A stretch of DNA of 64,000 nt, taken from assembly GCF_030124325.1 (NCBI RefSeq), contig NZ_JASKLR010000002.1, forward strand, positions 372,518 through 436,517. Reading direction: 5' to 3'. A model generated the notes under the pieces. That model saw only the letters and a list, made by a program, of their open reading frames with translations. It was not told where the DNA came from and made no database searches. A program made the translations under genes and the position numbers. Origin of the DNA: Sinorhizobium sp. 8-89 (lineage in GTDB: Bacteria > Pseudomonadota > Alphaproteobacteria > Rhizobiales > Rhizobiaceae). Shown here one piece after another: positions 26,102 to 34,952 of the stretch; position 1 is the stretch's first letter, and each line of letters starts with the position of its first letter.

Positions 26102-26944
26102 TCAACGGCGGAACCGGGAGGGTGAAGGACGGTCGTCGCCGAGATAGTCACCGGTGAAGTCGCCCATCGGGTTGAGGTTTTGGTAGTTCCTTGGCCCGCC
26201 GCGCCCAGCCTTTTCCCAGATCGCTCGGCCAGCGGCGCTACCGCCGTCTACCAATACACCGCTCCCGACACTGATCGCGGCGTCGAGGTTCTTGCTATCC
26301 TTTGCGAATCCCAGCGCCTTGGCGGCTTTTCCGAACGGCTTCGCCACGTAGTGGGTAGCAAGCGCCTCTGCAGCCGCTTGTTCCGCGCCCCGACGCACGT
26401 TTTCCGGCGTCCAGCCATTTTCGATGCCCCCCATCACACCGCCCGCTCCGACGTCCAGGGCGATGCCCGCCGCCGGCGGAATAAAGCGCTCCTTGACGAA
26501 GGCTCCGGAGAGTCCTCCGGCTGTCGTAGCGTGGGGGTGATCCCGCTGGGCTTCCTGTCTGAATGCCTTTATTTCCTGGTAGTTGGCTGCGGCATCCGTG
26601 GCGTTCGCCAGTGCGTCCGCGTAGGCGGCAGCCTGTTCGCCCGTCCAGGTGGCCAGCTCTCCTGCTGGGCCAAGGCCCTCCACGAATCCCGTTCCAAAGG
26701 CGTAAGCTGGACGCGCGACGATCCCCTTAAACCCTCCTCTCGCCTCGGCCCTCCTGAGAACAGCCTCGCGCATGCGCATCATCTCTTCTCTTTCTCTCTC
26801 CATCTGCTTGATGCGCTCTACGACCAGAGGGTTCTGGCGCTGCGCCGCGCGCCTCTTTTCTTCCTCCGCCGCCTGCTTCTCGGATAGCCGCAGTGCATCC
26901 GCCAATGTCAGCCCATTGGTCAAAGTTCTGTAGTTCACTTGCAT
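26102..26944 (-). CDS. Phage-associated protein with coiled coil and glycine-rich region
   Basis: 280 residues from ATG 26944 (AAGGGAA close upstream; the frame opens at 27175 without a site). A strongly charged coiled-coil segment (LSEKQAAEEEKRRAAQRQ, IKQMEREREEMMRMREAV) is followed by an alanine/glycine-rich half (GIALDVGAGGVMGGIENG) that could insert in a membrane. It follows the S74 gene and may be an internal or DNA-ejection protein of a short-tailed phage; the function is inferred only from position and composition. Confidence 0.6.
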   Translation of the reverse strand: MQVNYRTLTNGLTLADALRLSEKQAAEEEKRRAAQRQNPLVVERIKQMEREREEMMRMREAVLRRAEARGGFKGIVARPAYAFGTGFVEGLGPAGELATWTGEQAAAYADALANATDAAANYQEIKAFRQEAQRDHPHATTAGGLSGAFVKERFIPPAAGIALDVGAGGVMGGIENGWTPENVRRGAEQAAAEALATHYVAKPFGKAAKALGFAKDSKNLDAAISVGSGVLVDGGSAAGRAIWEKAGRGGPRNYQNLNPMGDFTGDYLGDDRPSPSRFRR

Positions 26945-27095
26945 TTCCCTTCTTTGGCGGCAGCCAGCCACGCATCGACGGTGGCTGTCGACGGGCTGCT
27001 CACGGAGTGTCGTCGCCATGGCCAGAGTGGCTGGCTGGCGCTTTCGATGTCTTGATTTCTGAAGCGAAATGTTTCGGGTCTCCGGAGCGGTCGCC

Positions 27096-28445
27096 CTACT
27101 TCCGCCTCTTCCCCGCCGAAAAAAGCCGGCCATAATCCACCCGGCGCATGCCGTCCGGCCCGCGCAGCACCGCATCTGGCCGGCTCTTTTCCACCTCCTG
27201 CGCCAGCACGCCGATATGCTTCTGCCCGGAGGCAGGCTCGCCGTTGTAGCGGAACTCGTAAAGGTTGTGCCCCTTGAGCCTGCCGACCTTCTCGATGTTC
27301 TTCTTGGCGCGGCGGTCAGACTTCGGAAGGAAGCTCAGGAGGGAATCGAGCAGGTTGCCGCCCGCCTGCTGCCGGGCGTTGTAGGACGCCATCTGGTTCT
27401 GGTAGTTCTGTTGCACCAGCCCGGCATAGTCGACCGGCTGGATCGACTGCCCCTGCGTCGGCACGAAGTTCGGGTTCGTCACCTGCGCGCCGGACAAGAG
27501 CGCCGAGATCTCGTTGATCGGCTGGTTGCGCTGCGCATATTGCTCGTTGAGATAGTTGGAGCGCGCGGTGTTCTGCGCGTTGATTCGTGCCTGTTCGGCG
27601 TTGAAGCTCTGGTCCTTGAGCGCATTGTTGGCCGCCGCCGCAGACTGGCTGTTCTGGTGCATCTGCTGCCTGGCGTTGTTGCCGAAGTCGGCGGTCTGCA
27701 ACGCCTGGCCGTAGGCCTGCGCCTGAGCTGAATTCTCGAAGCTCGCCTTCTGATTGGCGAGGTTGGCAAGCCGCGTCTGTTCCTGGCCGGCGTTCAGCAC
27801 GGCCGCGATGCGGGCGTCGTTGGACGTCCGGTTCGCCTCGTCGATCGCCCGGTTATAGGCCTCCGACCCCGGCTGCAGGCCCTGGTTCGCAAGCCGTGTT
27901 TCCAGCGCCGCCCGGTCACGCTCCAACTGCGGGTTGAGTCGCGCCATCAGCGCATTCTCGTATTTCGACGTGTCGAAATCCGTCTCGTAGCTGCGGTTAA
28001 TGTTGCCGGCATTGGCGACCGAGGTTGTTAGCTCCGGCCCGCCCGAAAACTGCTGGTATTGCGGGAGTTGGAGCTTCGAAGGGTCGCCGCCGGCCGGGGC
28101 CTTCGAAATGTCCATCGGCTTGCCGAGCAGGTCGTTCAGCCGGCTGGATTGCGACGTGGCGAGCGTTGCGAGATTGAGGTTCGCCGCATCGTTCTGATCC
28201 TTGATCTTCTGCTGCATCTCCGAGAGCTTCTGCGTCGCCGTCGCCACGGGCAGATCGTAGACGTTCCCGCTCAGGGGATCGGTCCATTTCTGCGTCGTAT
28301 AGCTGTAGGTGAGGCTGCCGTCCGGCGTCACCTGGTTGACATTGCCCATGTAGCCGTTGGCAACCGCCGTGCCGACATTGGTCGCGGTCTGCGCCGCCGC
28401 CGTCGCCTTCGGATCCGGGGGAGTGGGCGCTTTCGATTTTCCCAT
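27096..28445 (-). CDS. Phage tail protein with C-terminal S74 chaperone domain
   Basis: 449 residues. The N terminus (MGKSKAPTPPDPKATAAAQT) and a long Gln/Asn/Ala-rich helical body are typical of podovirus tail or ejection-tube components. The last ~75 residues (SDRRAKKNIEKVG, then LYEFRYNGEP and IGVLAQEVEK) are the intramolecular chaperone auto-processing domain (peptidase S74), whose Ser-Asp start is the self-cleavage site. The domain trimerises fibres and is then removed. Confidence 0.85.
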   Translation of the reverse strand: MGKSKAPTPPDPKATAAAQTATNVGTAVANGYMGNVNQVTPDGSLTYSYTTQKWTDPLSGNVYDLPVATATQKLSEMQQKIKDQNDAANLNLATLATSQSSRLNDLLGKPMDISKAPAGGDPSKLQLPQYQQFSGGPELTTSVANAGNINRSYETDFDTSKYENALMARLNPQLERDRAALETRLANQGLQPGSEAYNRAIDEANRTSNDARIAAVLNAGQEQTRLANLANQKASFENSAQAQAYGQALQTADFGNNARQQMHQNSQSAAAANNALKDQSFNAEQARINAQNTARSNYLNEQYAQRNQPINEISALLSGAQVTNPNFVPTQGQSIQPVDYAGLVQQNYQNQMASYNARQQAGGNLLDSLLSFLPKSDRRAKKNIEKVGRLKGHNLYEFRYNGEPASGQKHIGVLAQEVEKSRPDAVLRGPDGMRRVDYGRLFSAGKRRK

Positions 28446-28452
28446 AGAGCAC

Positions 28453-28899
28453 CTATCGTTGATTGACGGGATGCGCCCGCCAGTCGTTGTCTGTCAGGGT
28501 GAAGATGATTTCCGCCTCCTCCCGCCCGCGAAGGCGGGGAATGCAGTGGCTCGTGAACCCGAAGCGCCGGGCGATTCCGACCATGCCGGCGTTCTCCTCC
28601 GAGACGCGCAGCACCGCCATCTGGCAGCCGATCTCGTCGAAGGGATAACCGAACATGGCCTTCAGCACGGGCCGCGTCAGCCAGCGTTTGCTGGTGGCGG
28701 CGGCCGAAAGCTCGATGACGCCCGCTTCGGGCGAATAGTTGTGGTAGACGACGCCGGCGACGAGCCAGCCCTCATCCGTCACGCCGAGCGTGGTGAAGTC
28801 GGCAAAGCCGCGTCCGCAGCCGTCGATATGAGCGGCGACGAAGCCGGCGATCGCGTCGTTGTTCGCAGGGTCGCCTGCCCCGCCCCAGATGATGTTCAC
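28453..28899 (-). CDS. GNAT-family acetyltransferase-like protein
   Basis: 148 residues from GTG 28899, overlapping the stop of the upstream stabilisation gene (GTGA). GNAT features are the central strand pair (EGWLVAGVVYHNY, VIELSAAATS) and the acetyl-CoA segment VSEENAGMVGIARRFGF. Such proteins are frequent in T7/P22-type morphogenesis clusters, and their target is unknown. Confidence 0.8.
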   Translation of the reverse strand: MNIIWGGAGDPANNDAIAGFVAAHIDGCGRGFADFTTLGVTDEGWLVAGVVYHNYSPEAGVIELSAAATSKRWLTRPVLKAMFGYPFDEIGCQMAVLRVSEENAGMVGIARRFGFTSHCIPRLRGREEAEIIFTLTDNDWRAHPVNQR

Positions 28900-30524
28900 G
28901 CGCTCGCCTCCCCGGCCGAGACCTGCAGCGTGGCGAGGTCCACCTCGATGTCGAGTTTCACCGCGCCGCCGGAGGTAATGACGCAGCCTACCGCCAGCAT
29001 GTCGCCGCTCGCGCACACGTTCTGGCGAAAGTCGTGGCGAAGCATCTCCGACACGCCGTCCCAGCGCGCCACGTCCCAAAGGCCGACGTCCCATTCCGGC
29101 GAGGCCATGTCGCCTTCCGTCACCCGGTCGAAGGGCGGCGCGGTGCGGTCGAAATCGGCGCGGGCGAAGAGCTGTATCTTGGGCCGGCTCTTGGCGCGGA
29201 AATACATGTGTGCCATCGTCGCCGCCGTCCGCTGGCCGAATTGTCCGGCCGGCGTGAACTGCGAGAGATAGGTGGCGGCAAAGGTGAGCCCGTCGTCGGT
29301 GCCGCCGGTGTCGCCCTGCCATGAATAGCCTTCGCGCGAGCCGAAGAAGAGCCCCCCCTGCAGCGTCTCGAAGCAATTGGCCCGCCAGTTGCTGATCGTC
29401 GCCCAGCGCCCGCTCAAGACATTCAAGACGAATGTCCTGTCGCTGACCACGCTGTTGTCCGGAAAGGCAACGAAGACCAGGTTCTGCTCGGCCCAGGGTT
29501 TCAGCGTCCAGCCGGACCCGGTGGCATTCGCCGCCTGCCGCCAGTCGTCCTCGATCGGTCGCGAGACCGAAACCTGGCTCAGCGCCTGCCGGTCGCGCTG
29601 AAACACCTGCGACATCGGCGTCAGCCCGTCCGAGGTCGCGATCAGCACATCGCCGCCGACGCGAAGCCAGGCGTTCTTCCCGAGCGGCTTGCCGATCTGG
29701 TAGACGCCCTTCAGCGCGAAATCGCTGGCGCTCGACGGGTCGGAGCCGGCATAGACCGCGATCTCCCCTTCGGTCGAAACGAAGACGCAGAGATCGGAGA
29801 GCCCGTCGCCGCTTTCGAGCGACCAGGAAAAGCCTGTGATGAGCGATCCGCCCTTCTTCATCACCCCGCCGAGCGGAAACACGGCCGCCGCGCCGCCAAT
29901 GGCGTTCACCGGCAGGTAGTAGGCGTCGAGCGTCGCGTTCTTCAGGAAGAATTCGCGGTTCTTGAACAGCCAGCCGTAGTTGAGCTGAGCCATGGTCGTC
30001 GCGTCCGGAAACGTGATCGTCGGCGTCGTCGTCCAGGTGGTGCCATCATAGATGCGGCGCGTGTCGGCGCCGTTCAGGCAGACGAGAAACGAGCCGCCGG
30101 CGGTCGTGTGCTGGAAGGCGCACCAGTCGCCGCCGGAAAGCCCGCTCACGGCCGCTGCCGTCGTTGCCGGCGGGGCGGCCGGTGCCGTCATGTTGTAGAT
30201 CGCGCTCGCGGTCGCCATGAACAATTTTTCGTTGCTGCCGAACTTGTATTTGAAGGCGCTGCGGATCGCGCCGCCGTCGGCCGCAAGCCCGACCTTGCGT
30301 GAGCCGCCGCGGATCTTGCAGCCGGCAAGCGTTGGCAGGAAATTCGTAAGCACGGTCGCCGAGCCCGGTGTCTGCGACGCCATGTCGGCGGTGGTGACGA
30401 GACCCTGTTTCGGCGCCGGAAAGATCACCGATTGCGAGGTCTGCGGCCGGCCGATGCTCGCCTGCCCGCGGTTGGTCTGCGGCAGGCGCCCGGGGCGGAC
30501 TCTCATCATGCGAACTTCCGTCAT
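28896..30524 (-). CDS. Phage tail accessory / DNA stabilisation protein (P22 gp10-like)
   Basis: 542 residues, a beta-propeller-like sequence with regularly spaced strands (VFVSTEGEIAVYAGSDP, VLIATSDGLTPMSQV, FVLNVLSGRWATISNW). Length, position after the adaptors and the N-terminal FPAPKQGLVTTADMA fit packaged-DNA stabilisation proteins that close the portal and carry the tail. Its start overlaps the upstream adaptor stop by four bases. Confidence 0.75.
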   Translation of the reverse strand: MTEVRMMRVRPGRLPQTNRGQASIGRPQTSQSVIFPAPKQGLVTTADMASQTPGSATVLTNFLPTLAGCKIRGGSRKVGLAADGGAIRSAFKYKFGSNEKLFMATASAIYNMTAPAAPPATTAAAVSGLSGGDWCAFQHTTAGGSFLVCLNGADTRRIYDGTTWTTTPTITFPDATTMAQLNYGWLFKNREFFLKNATLDAYYLPVNAIGGAAAVFPLGGVMKKGGSLITGFSWSLESGDGLSDLCVFVSTEGEIAVYAGSDPSSASDFALKGVYQIGKPLGKNAWLRVGGDVLIATSDGLTPMSQVFQRDRQALSQVSVSRPIEDDWRQAANATGSGWTLKPWAEQNLVFVAFPDNSVVSDRTFVLNVLSGRWATISNWRANCFETLQGGLFFGSREGYSWQGDTGGTDDGLTFAATYLSQFTPAGQFGQRTAATMAHMYFRAKSRPKIQLFARADFDRTAPPFDRVTEGDMASPEWDVGLWDVARWDGVSEMLRHDFRQNVCASGDMLAVGCVITSGGAVKLDIEVDLATLQVSAGEASA

Positions 30525-31123
30525 GATGTCCCCCTGTCCGCATTGATCTCATGCAGGAGATCCGCCTCGAATTCGGCAAGGTTATCCTCGAAGGAGAGGC
30601 CCTTCTGCCGCTTCCAGCGCCAGATCAGCCCTTTCTTCAGCAGCCGCTCGGGAAAGAGTGTCGTATCGTCGTCCGCCCGGAACGTATCGCGCTCCTCGTA
30701 AGGATCGCCGAGCACCCAGTTCTTCGAGAAATAGTCGATCGTCGCGCCGGCGGCGGAAGCGGCCGGCGAGAAGAGCATCGTCTTGCCGCTAAGGTGGCAA
30801 TAAGGTTCGACGGAAGCGACGCCGGCGATGACGGCCCATTGCGCTCCGTTGGTGACCCGCCGGAAGAAGCGGCCGTCCGCCGCCCGCACCGGCCCTCCGG
30901 GTGCCAGCCGCTGGTAGTCTGCAGGCAGGAGTTCCGGCGAAGCGGAGACGGCATGCGTTTTCAGCATCCGCTTCCAGTCGGCGCGCCGGGCGATCTCGGC
31001 GCCCGCCTCCTCGGCCAGCGCCACCATCGTCTGCGCGTTCGGATCGTTCGTCCCGTAGACGCTGTCGAAGCGGTCGAGCGAGACGATGTCCGAAACTTCG
31101 TTGATTACGGTCAGAAGCGTCAT
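30521..31123 (-). CDS. Phage head-tail adaptor-like protein
   Basis: 200 residues, mainly helical, beginning MTLLTVINEVSDIVSLDRF. The tail is typical of phage adaptors (LLKKGLIWRWKRQKGLSFED, EADLLHEINADR). Overlapping stop/start contacts with both neighbours show one operon. By order it corresponds to the gp4-type portal adaptor of P22-like phages. Confidence 0.72.
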   Translation of the reverse strand: MTLLTVINEVSDIVSLDRFDSVYGTNDPNAQTMVALAEEAGAEIARRADWKRMLKTHAVSASPELLPADYQRLAPGGPVRAADGRFFRRVTNGAQWAVIAGVASVEPYCHLSGKTMLFSPAASAAGATIDYFSKNWVLGDPYEERDTFRADDDTTLFPERLLKKGLIWRWKRQKGLSFEDNLAEFEADLLHEINADRGTS

Positions 31124-31713
31124 GGCGTCAGCCCTCCGATGACGATTTCGGCATTGCCCCAGCGTAAGCGCTCGTCGGCAAGCCCAAGCCCGGCCATCGC
31201 CTGGCGCTTCAGTGCCTCGGCCGCCCCCGCCTTGGCGGCATCGCGCTCCCAGATGGCGACTTCCTCGACGAGCGCGTAAAGGTACACGTCCGGCGCCTTT
31301 TCGATCAGCCAGTTGCTTGGTGCTTCGGCCGTCAGCGGGGGGATTTTCGCATAATAGGTCAGGTGAATGTCCTCGGCTCCCTTCGGCCGCACCTTGATGG
31401 CGTTGCCGATGCTCGCATAACCGAGCCGCGGATCGCCTGTTTCGTGACTGCCAAGCTCCTGCAACGGCAGCGCCCGCAAGGCCCGGCCGTCGCCGGCAAG
31501 CACCTGCCGCGCCTCCAGGAAATCCGCCGGCAGGCCGCCCTCGCCCTCGGTCAGCGGCACCGTCGCCGTCTTCTCCATGTCGGCAACGCGCATCACGCGG
31601 TCGAGCTTGAGCTCGGCCATCACGAGGAAGCGCGGAAATAGATGGGCAATGTCGTCGCGGCCGGAATAGTCGCCAGCGTCGACGAGGAGCGACGCATAGT
31701 CGGATATGGTCAT
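31120..31713 (-). CDS. Phage adaptor protein
   Basis: 197 residues from ATG 31713; the frame continues upstream as a shadow of the preceding gene. Typical segments are LFPRFLVMAELKLDRVMRV and VYLYALVEEVAIWERDA, as in short-tailed phage adaptors. ATGA coupling links it to the 107-residue gene upstream. Confidence 0.72.
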   Translation of the reverse strand: MTISDYASLLVDAGDYSGRDDIAHLFPRFLVMAELKLDRVMRVADMEKTATVPLTEGEGGLPADFLEARQVLAGDGRALRALPLQELGSHETGDPRLGYASIGNAIKVRPKGAEDIHLTYYAKIPPLTAEAPSNWLIEKAPDVYLYALVEEVAIWERDAAKAGAAEALKRQAMAGLGLADERLRWGNAEIVIGGLTP

Positions 31714-32033
31714 AGATGTCCCTCGAAGCTGCGCCAGGCGCGGTTGTCGCCGTCGTTGAGCCACCGCTTCACATAGCGGTCGTCCCCTTCGGAATGCGCC
31801 CTGACCAGGTTTTCGGAATGCGCCAGGTTGAGCGGGATCGAGGCGACCTTGGTCCATTCGCCGAAAGCGTTGCCGGCGGTGGCATGGCGGGTGAATTCGT
31901 TCTGGCGGACGAGGTTTTCGGCCGGATAGTCCGTCCGCCAATGGGTCTTGTTGCCGTCCTCCATCACCCAGACGGAGCGGCCAGTCTGAAAATCATAATC
32001 GAAGAGCTTCCATTGACCGTCGCGGATCACCAT
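31710..32033 (-). CDS. Conserved phage structural-module protein
   Basis: 107 residues from ATG 32033 with GGGAGAG upstream; a GTG at 32039 also overlaps the previous stop. Aromatic-rich beta sequence (WKLFDYDFQTGRSVWVMEDG). No function is assigned. It is tightly packed between the 55-residue gene and the adaptor. Confidence 0.65.
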   Translation of the reverse strand: MVIRDGQWKLFDYDFQTGRSVWVMEDGNKTHWRTDYPAENLVRQNEFTRHATAGNAFGEWTKVASIPLNLAHSENLVRAHSEGDDRYVKRWLNDGDNRAWRSFEGHL

Positions 32034-32035
32034 GG

Positions 32036-32203
32036 TCACTCTCCCGGCAGCGGATCGGCCCGCTCGGCCTTGCCGTTGGCGATCAGCGCCTTGGCCTCCC
32101 CGAGGCTCACGGATACGACGGTTCCAGCCGGCGTCCGCTCTCCGTCGTTGAGCCAGACGTCATAGGTCAGCCGGACAGGCACCGGCTTCTTTGTTTCGGA
32201 CAT
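32036..32203 (-). CDS. 55-residue phage protein
   Basis: A complete short frame: MSETKKPVPVRLTYDVWL to KAERADPLPGE, preceded by GGAGAAGAC, overlapping the start of the next gene. The DVWLNDGERTPAGTVVSVSL segment looks like a small beta domain. Part of the head-completion operon; not recognised. Confidence 0.7.
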   Translation of the reverse strand: MSETKKPVPVRLTYDVWLNDGERTPAGTVVSVSLGEAKALIANGKAERADPLPGE

Positions 32204-32216
32204 TGTCTTCTCCAAT

Positions 32217-32244
32217 GAAAAAGGCGGCTCCGAAGAACCGCCTT
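32217..32244 (-). terminator. Rho-independent terminator after the tail lysozyme gene
   Basis: AAGGCGG / CCGCCTT stem with a CGAA-type loop, followed on the minus strand by TTTTTC; 25 bases past the lysozyme stop and before the 55-residue gene. Confidence 0.8.
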
Positions 32245-32269
32245 GCTAACGATGTTTCGATATGCACGC

Positions 32270-33139
32270 TCAATATCGCCAGGGCTTGCCATCAGAGTCC
32301 GGGCGGGCCGCCGGGACCGGCGTTCGCCACGGTGGATAGTCGTAAGGGATGTCGTTCTGGTAGTCCGGGAGCTTCATTGCGCTTTTCGCTGCCGCCTGCC
32401 GTTTCCGCAGTTGCAGCTTCCTGTCGTTGGGACGCAAATACCCTCGGGCCAGCAGTTCAGTTGCCTCATCAACATTCCGGGTCGCATAAAAGTCGGTGAG
32501 TGCCGTGCGCTCTTCACCATTGTCGAATTCGTCACCTTTCTTGAATTCGTGCTCCAGGAAGCCATAGTTGGCTTCGTAGGAGTGTGGATCCAAGCCTCGC
32601 TCCTTCGCCCATTCGAAGAAGTCTTTCTTCCGTTGACCGTCCCACTGCGCATAGCCGAATGCGTTTTCATCCACGCGTCCGTTTTGCCAAAGATTGCCAA
32701 AGGTTCGCCCGAAGCCGCCGCTCTCGTGGTCGGAATTTCCGACGATGGCGGCAACCTGCTCCTCGCTCATCTTCAGCTTTTGCTGAAGATCTCGCTTCAG
32801 ACGGGCGGCGATATTGTCCGACAATACGTCGGTCGCCTTCAACTTCTGGAAATGATCGGCCGGCAGTTGCGCCGCAGGCCTGCCGAATTTGGTCGTTTCT
32901 GTCAGCGCCCCCCGGTAGTCCATCGGCGCCCTCGGCATGGGCTCGATGAGCCGGCTATGATCCGGCGCGAAGGGGCGCAGGCCACCATTCCCCGGATCGT
33001 CAATTTCGGTCATTCGCCTCTGGTCAACGGTCGGACGATCTTCAAAAACCTCCATCGCGTCGCGCATCGAATAGCTCTGCACTGGGAAGCCCATCCAGTT
33101 CAGGCTTCTTTCGGCATTCATTAGCTTTCGCTTGGTCAT
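32270..33139 (-). CDS. Phage tail lysozyme-like peptidoglycan hydrolase
   Basis: 289 residues. The middle region carries the lysozyme-like pattern of phage tail lysozymes: EEQVAAIVGNSDHESGGF with a probable catalytic glutamate, then AFGYAQWDGQRKKDFFEWA and a distal YGFLEHEFKKG. The N-terminal ~90 residues are unstructured. It probably degrades peptidoglycan locally during DNA entry and is separate from the lysis endolysin. Confidence 0.8.
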   Translation of the reverse strand: MTKRKLMNAERSLNWMGFPVQSYSMRDAMEVFEDRPTVDQRRMTEIDDPGNGGLRPFAPDHSRLIEPMPRAPMDYRGALTETTKFGRPAAQLPADHFQKLKATDVLSDNIAARLKRDLQQKLKMSEEQVAAIVGNSDHESGGFGRTFGNLWQNGRVDENAFGYAQWDGQRKKDFFEWAKERGLDPHSYEANYGFLEHEFKKGDEFDNGEERTALTDFYATRNVDEATELLARGYLRPNDRKLQLRKRQAAAKSAMKLPDYQNDIPYDYPPWRTPVPAARPDSDGKPWRY

Positions 33140-33148
33140 TCGTTCACC

Positions 33149-33403
33149 TTAGCAATTAGATTGAAACGATGAATCCCGAGCAGGCGCCGACGGCCGGTCC
33201 GGACGTCTCAGGACCTGAGACGTCGCAGGCTGCGCCTCCACAACTTTCGAAGGGATCCGTTGGCTGATCGGAGAAAATCCGGGTTCCAGGAAAACTCTCG
33301 GCTGCGATTGCGGCTTCGCACCATCAAATGCATGTCGCCGAACGTGCGCCGCAATTTCGGGACAACGACCTGCATGCAAGCAAAGACTCAAAGCGCGTCG
33401 CAT
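33149..33403 (-). CDS. Doubtful 84-residue frame between lysozyme and exported-domain gene
   Basis: Open frame ending 10 bases before the lysozyme start; the end reads like coding sequence (VFLEPGFSPISQRIPSK), but there is no clear start or ribosome site. It may be the remnant of a phage gene. Otherwise the 300 bases here hold nothing identifiable. Confidence 0.25.
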   Translation of the reverse strand: MRRALSLCLHAGRCPEIAAHVRRHAFDGAKPQSQPRVFLEPGFSPISQRIPSKVVEAQPATSQVLRRPDRPSAPARDSSFQSNC

Positions 33404-33442
33404 GGCTCGTATTGAATGCGATGCGCTTCAGAATTCACTGAT

Positions 33443-34543
33443 TTACCTTGCCTCCGTCAGGAACAAATCGGAGGGCTCAGGCAGCGCCGCTGTAAAATCA
33501 TCCGAGTTGACTGAACAGAACAAGAATCCTCTCTCCTGGGAAGCTACATCGCCGATAAAGAAGTACTGTGAAGGCGCGTAGCCTGTTTCCTCTGTCGGCA
33601 GATCCAGCATCCATCCCTTTCCGTCCACATATCCGCTTCCGGTGCGCCGCCCGATGGCGTGCCAAAGTCGGGCCGCCCACTCTGCCGTTTCAAATCCCCA
33701 CGAAATTTTTTCCTTGCCCCCCGATCGATCAACCCTTTGGACATAGGCGGTGAGATCGAGCCCCCACGCGTGCACGATCGATTCAAACGTTACCCGCGTT
33801 TCAATCGGCTCGTTCCTCTTGCCCCATCGAGATATGCGGCTGATTTGCACCGCTCCGAAGGCCTCTTGTTCGGCCTTTAAAAAATTGAAGAATTCCGGCG
33901 TGCAGGAAAGCAGCGCCTTCATCAGCCGGTCGGCGTCGGCAAGCGGCAGCGGCCGCAGTTCGGGTGCTCCAAACAGTTCCGTGATGTCAGGGAGCGGGAA
34001 ACCTCCCATTTCATCTGCAAAATAGCACTCCAAATTGGACTGCCCCTCGGGAGTATCCATTTCTGAAACTACAAAGTCCGGTGACAGGCGACCGCCTTTT
34101 ATCGCCTCTTTGCCGCTCCAGCCGAAATACGATCGCATCTCCTCGAACGGGATCCCCAGCCGTGACTCGAGCGCTTGGACAACTTTGTCGAGGGGCGCGG
34201 CAACTCGAAGCTGCAAATGATACGAGGTCGGCGCCTCGCCTTCGCGAACAGAGTACCTCTGGGAATATCCGATGATCGGAAAACCAGCGATCGCGATCGG
34301 CTTGGCGAAAATCGCCATTTGCTCGTAATCGTTTTCCCGCGGACGGTGCGGCGAGTTGCTCTCGCCTTCATCGAAATCGATCCTTACCGGCCCCAGCGCC
34401 GCCCTTTCCTCCTTCAGTACCGAGAAAAACTCCGGTTTGCACGAAAGCAGCGCATCAAGCAGCCGGTCCGGCGCGGCAAGTGCCGGTGCGGCGAAATTGA
34501 GTGCGATGAAAGCGACCAGAGCCGCGATGAAACTCCTGAACAA
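33443..34543 (-). CDS. Exported protein with two copies of an unnamed two-cysteine domain
   Basis: 366 residues from TTG 34543, chosen because AGAGGAG lies 5-6 bases upstream and a clean signal peptide starts there (FRSFIAALVAFIALNFAAPALA). The mature part has two related ~150-residue halves, each opening with a helix (DRLLDALLSCKPEFFSVLKE; DRLMKALLSCTPEFFNFLKA) and closing with a second cysteine (LECYF; FLFCS), so a disulfide per domain is likely. The neighbouring upstream gene has a third copy. The family is not recognised. Periplasmic location is predicted; an immunity or exclusion role is speculation. Confidence 0.7.
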   Translation of the reverse strand: MFRSFIAALVAFIALNFAAPALAAPDRLLDALLSCKPEFFSVLKEERAALGPVRIDFDEGESNSPHRPRENDYEQMAIFAKPIAIAGFPIIGYSQRYSVREGEAPTSYHLQLRVAAPLDKVVQALESRLGIPFEEMRSYFGWSGKEAIKGGRLSPDFVVSEMDTPEGQSNLECYFADEMGGFPLPDITELFGAPELRPLPLADADRLMKALLSCTPEFFNFLKAEQEAFGAVQISRISRWGKRNEPIETRVTFESIVHAWGLDLTAYVQRVDRSGGKEKISWGFETAEWAARLWHAIGRRTGSGYVDGKGWMLDLPTEETGYAPSQYFFIGDVASQERGFLFCSVNSDDFTAALPEPSDLFLTEAR

Positions 34544-34952
34544 GATTGCTCCTCTCGACGCAAAAGAATTCAACCACTTGTTTCCGCGCTCGTTATCGCC
34601 CGTGCCCTGACCGGCAGGAAACGCGTGAGACATCATTTGCGCGGCCGCTATCGCCAGTGTGCCGATGCCGTCTTCTAGATCGGATGGCCCCAAGAACGCG
34701 CATCCGCCCGGCCCCTCTTTGCCATCAGCGGCTTCACAGTCCATCGCGCAGCCCGTTTCTTTGTAGAACAAAAAGAGAACACACGCAAGAGTCGCGCGGA
34801 AGTATTCATAGCCGGACAAGGAGCGAGGCGCCGGCATGGCACTCATGGCGCCCATCGTGTCGGCGGTGGCGCCGCCCTGCACATTTGTTATCTTCGGCAA
34901 TTCCAACGTCTCAATCGGGGGAGCCACTTCGCCCCGATGCCATCGTCGCCGC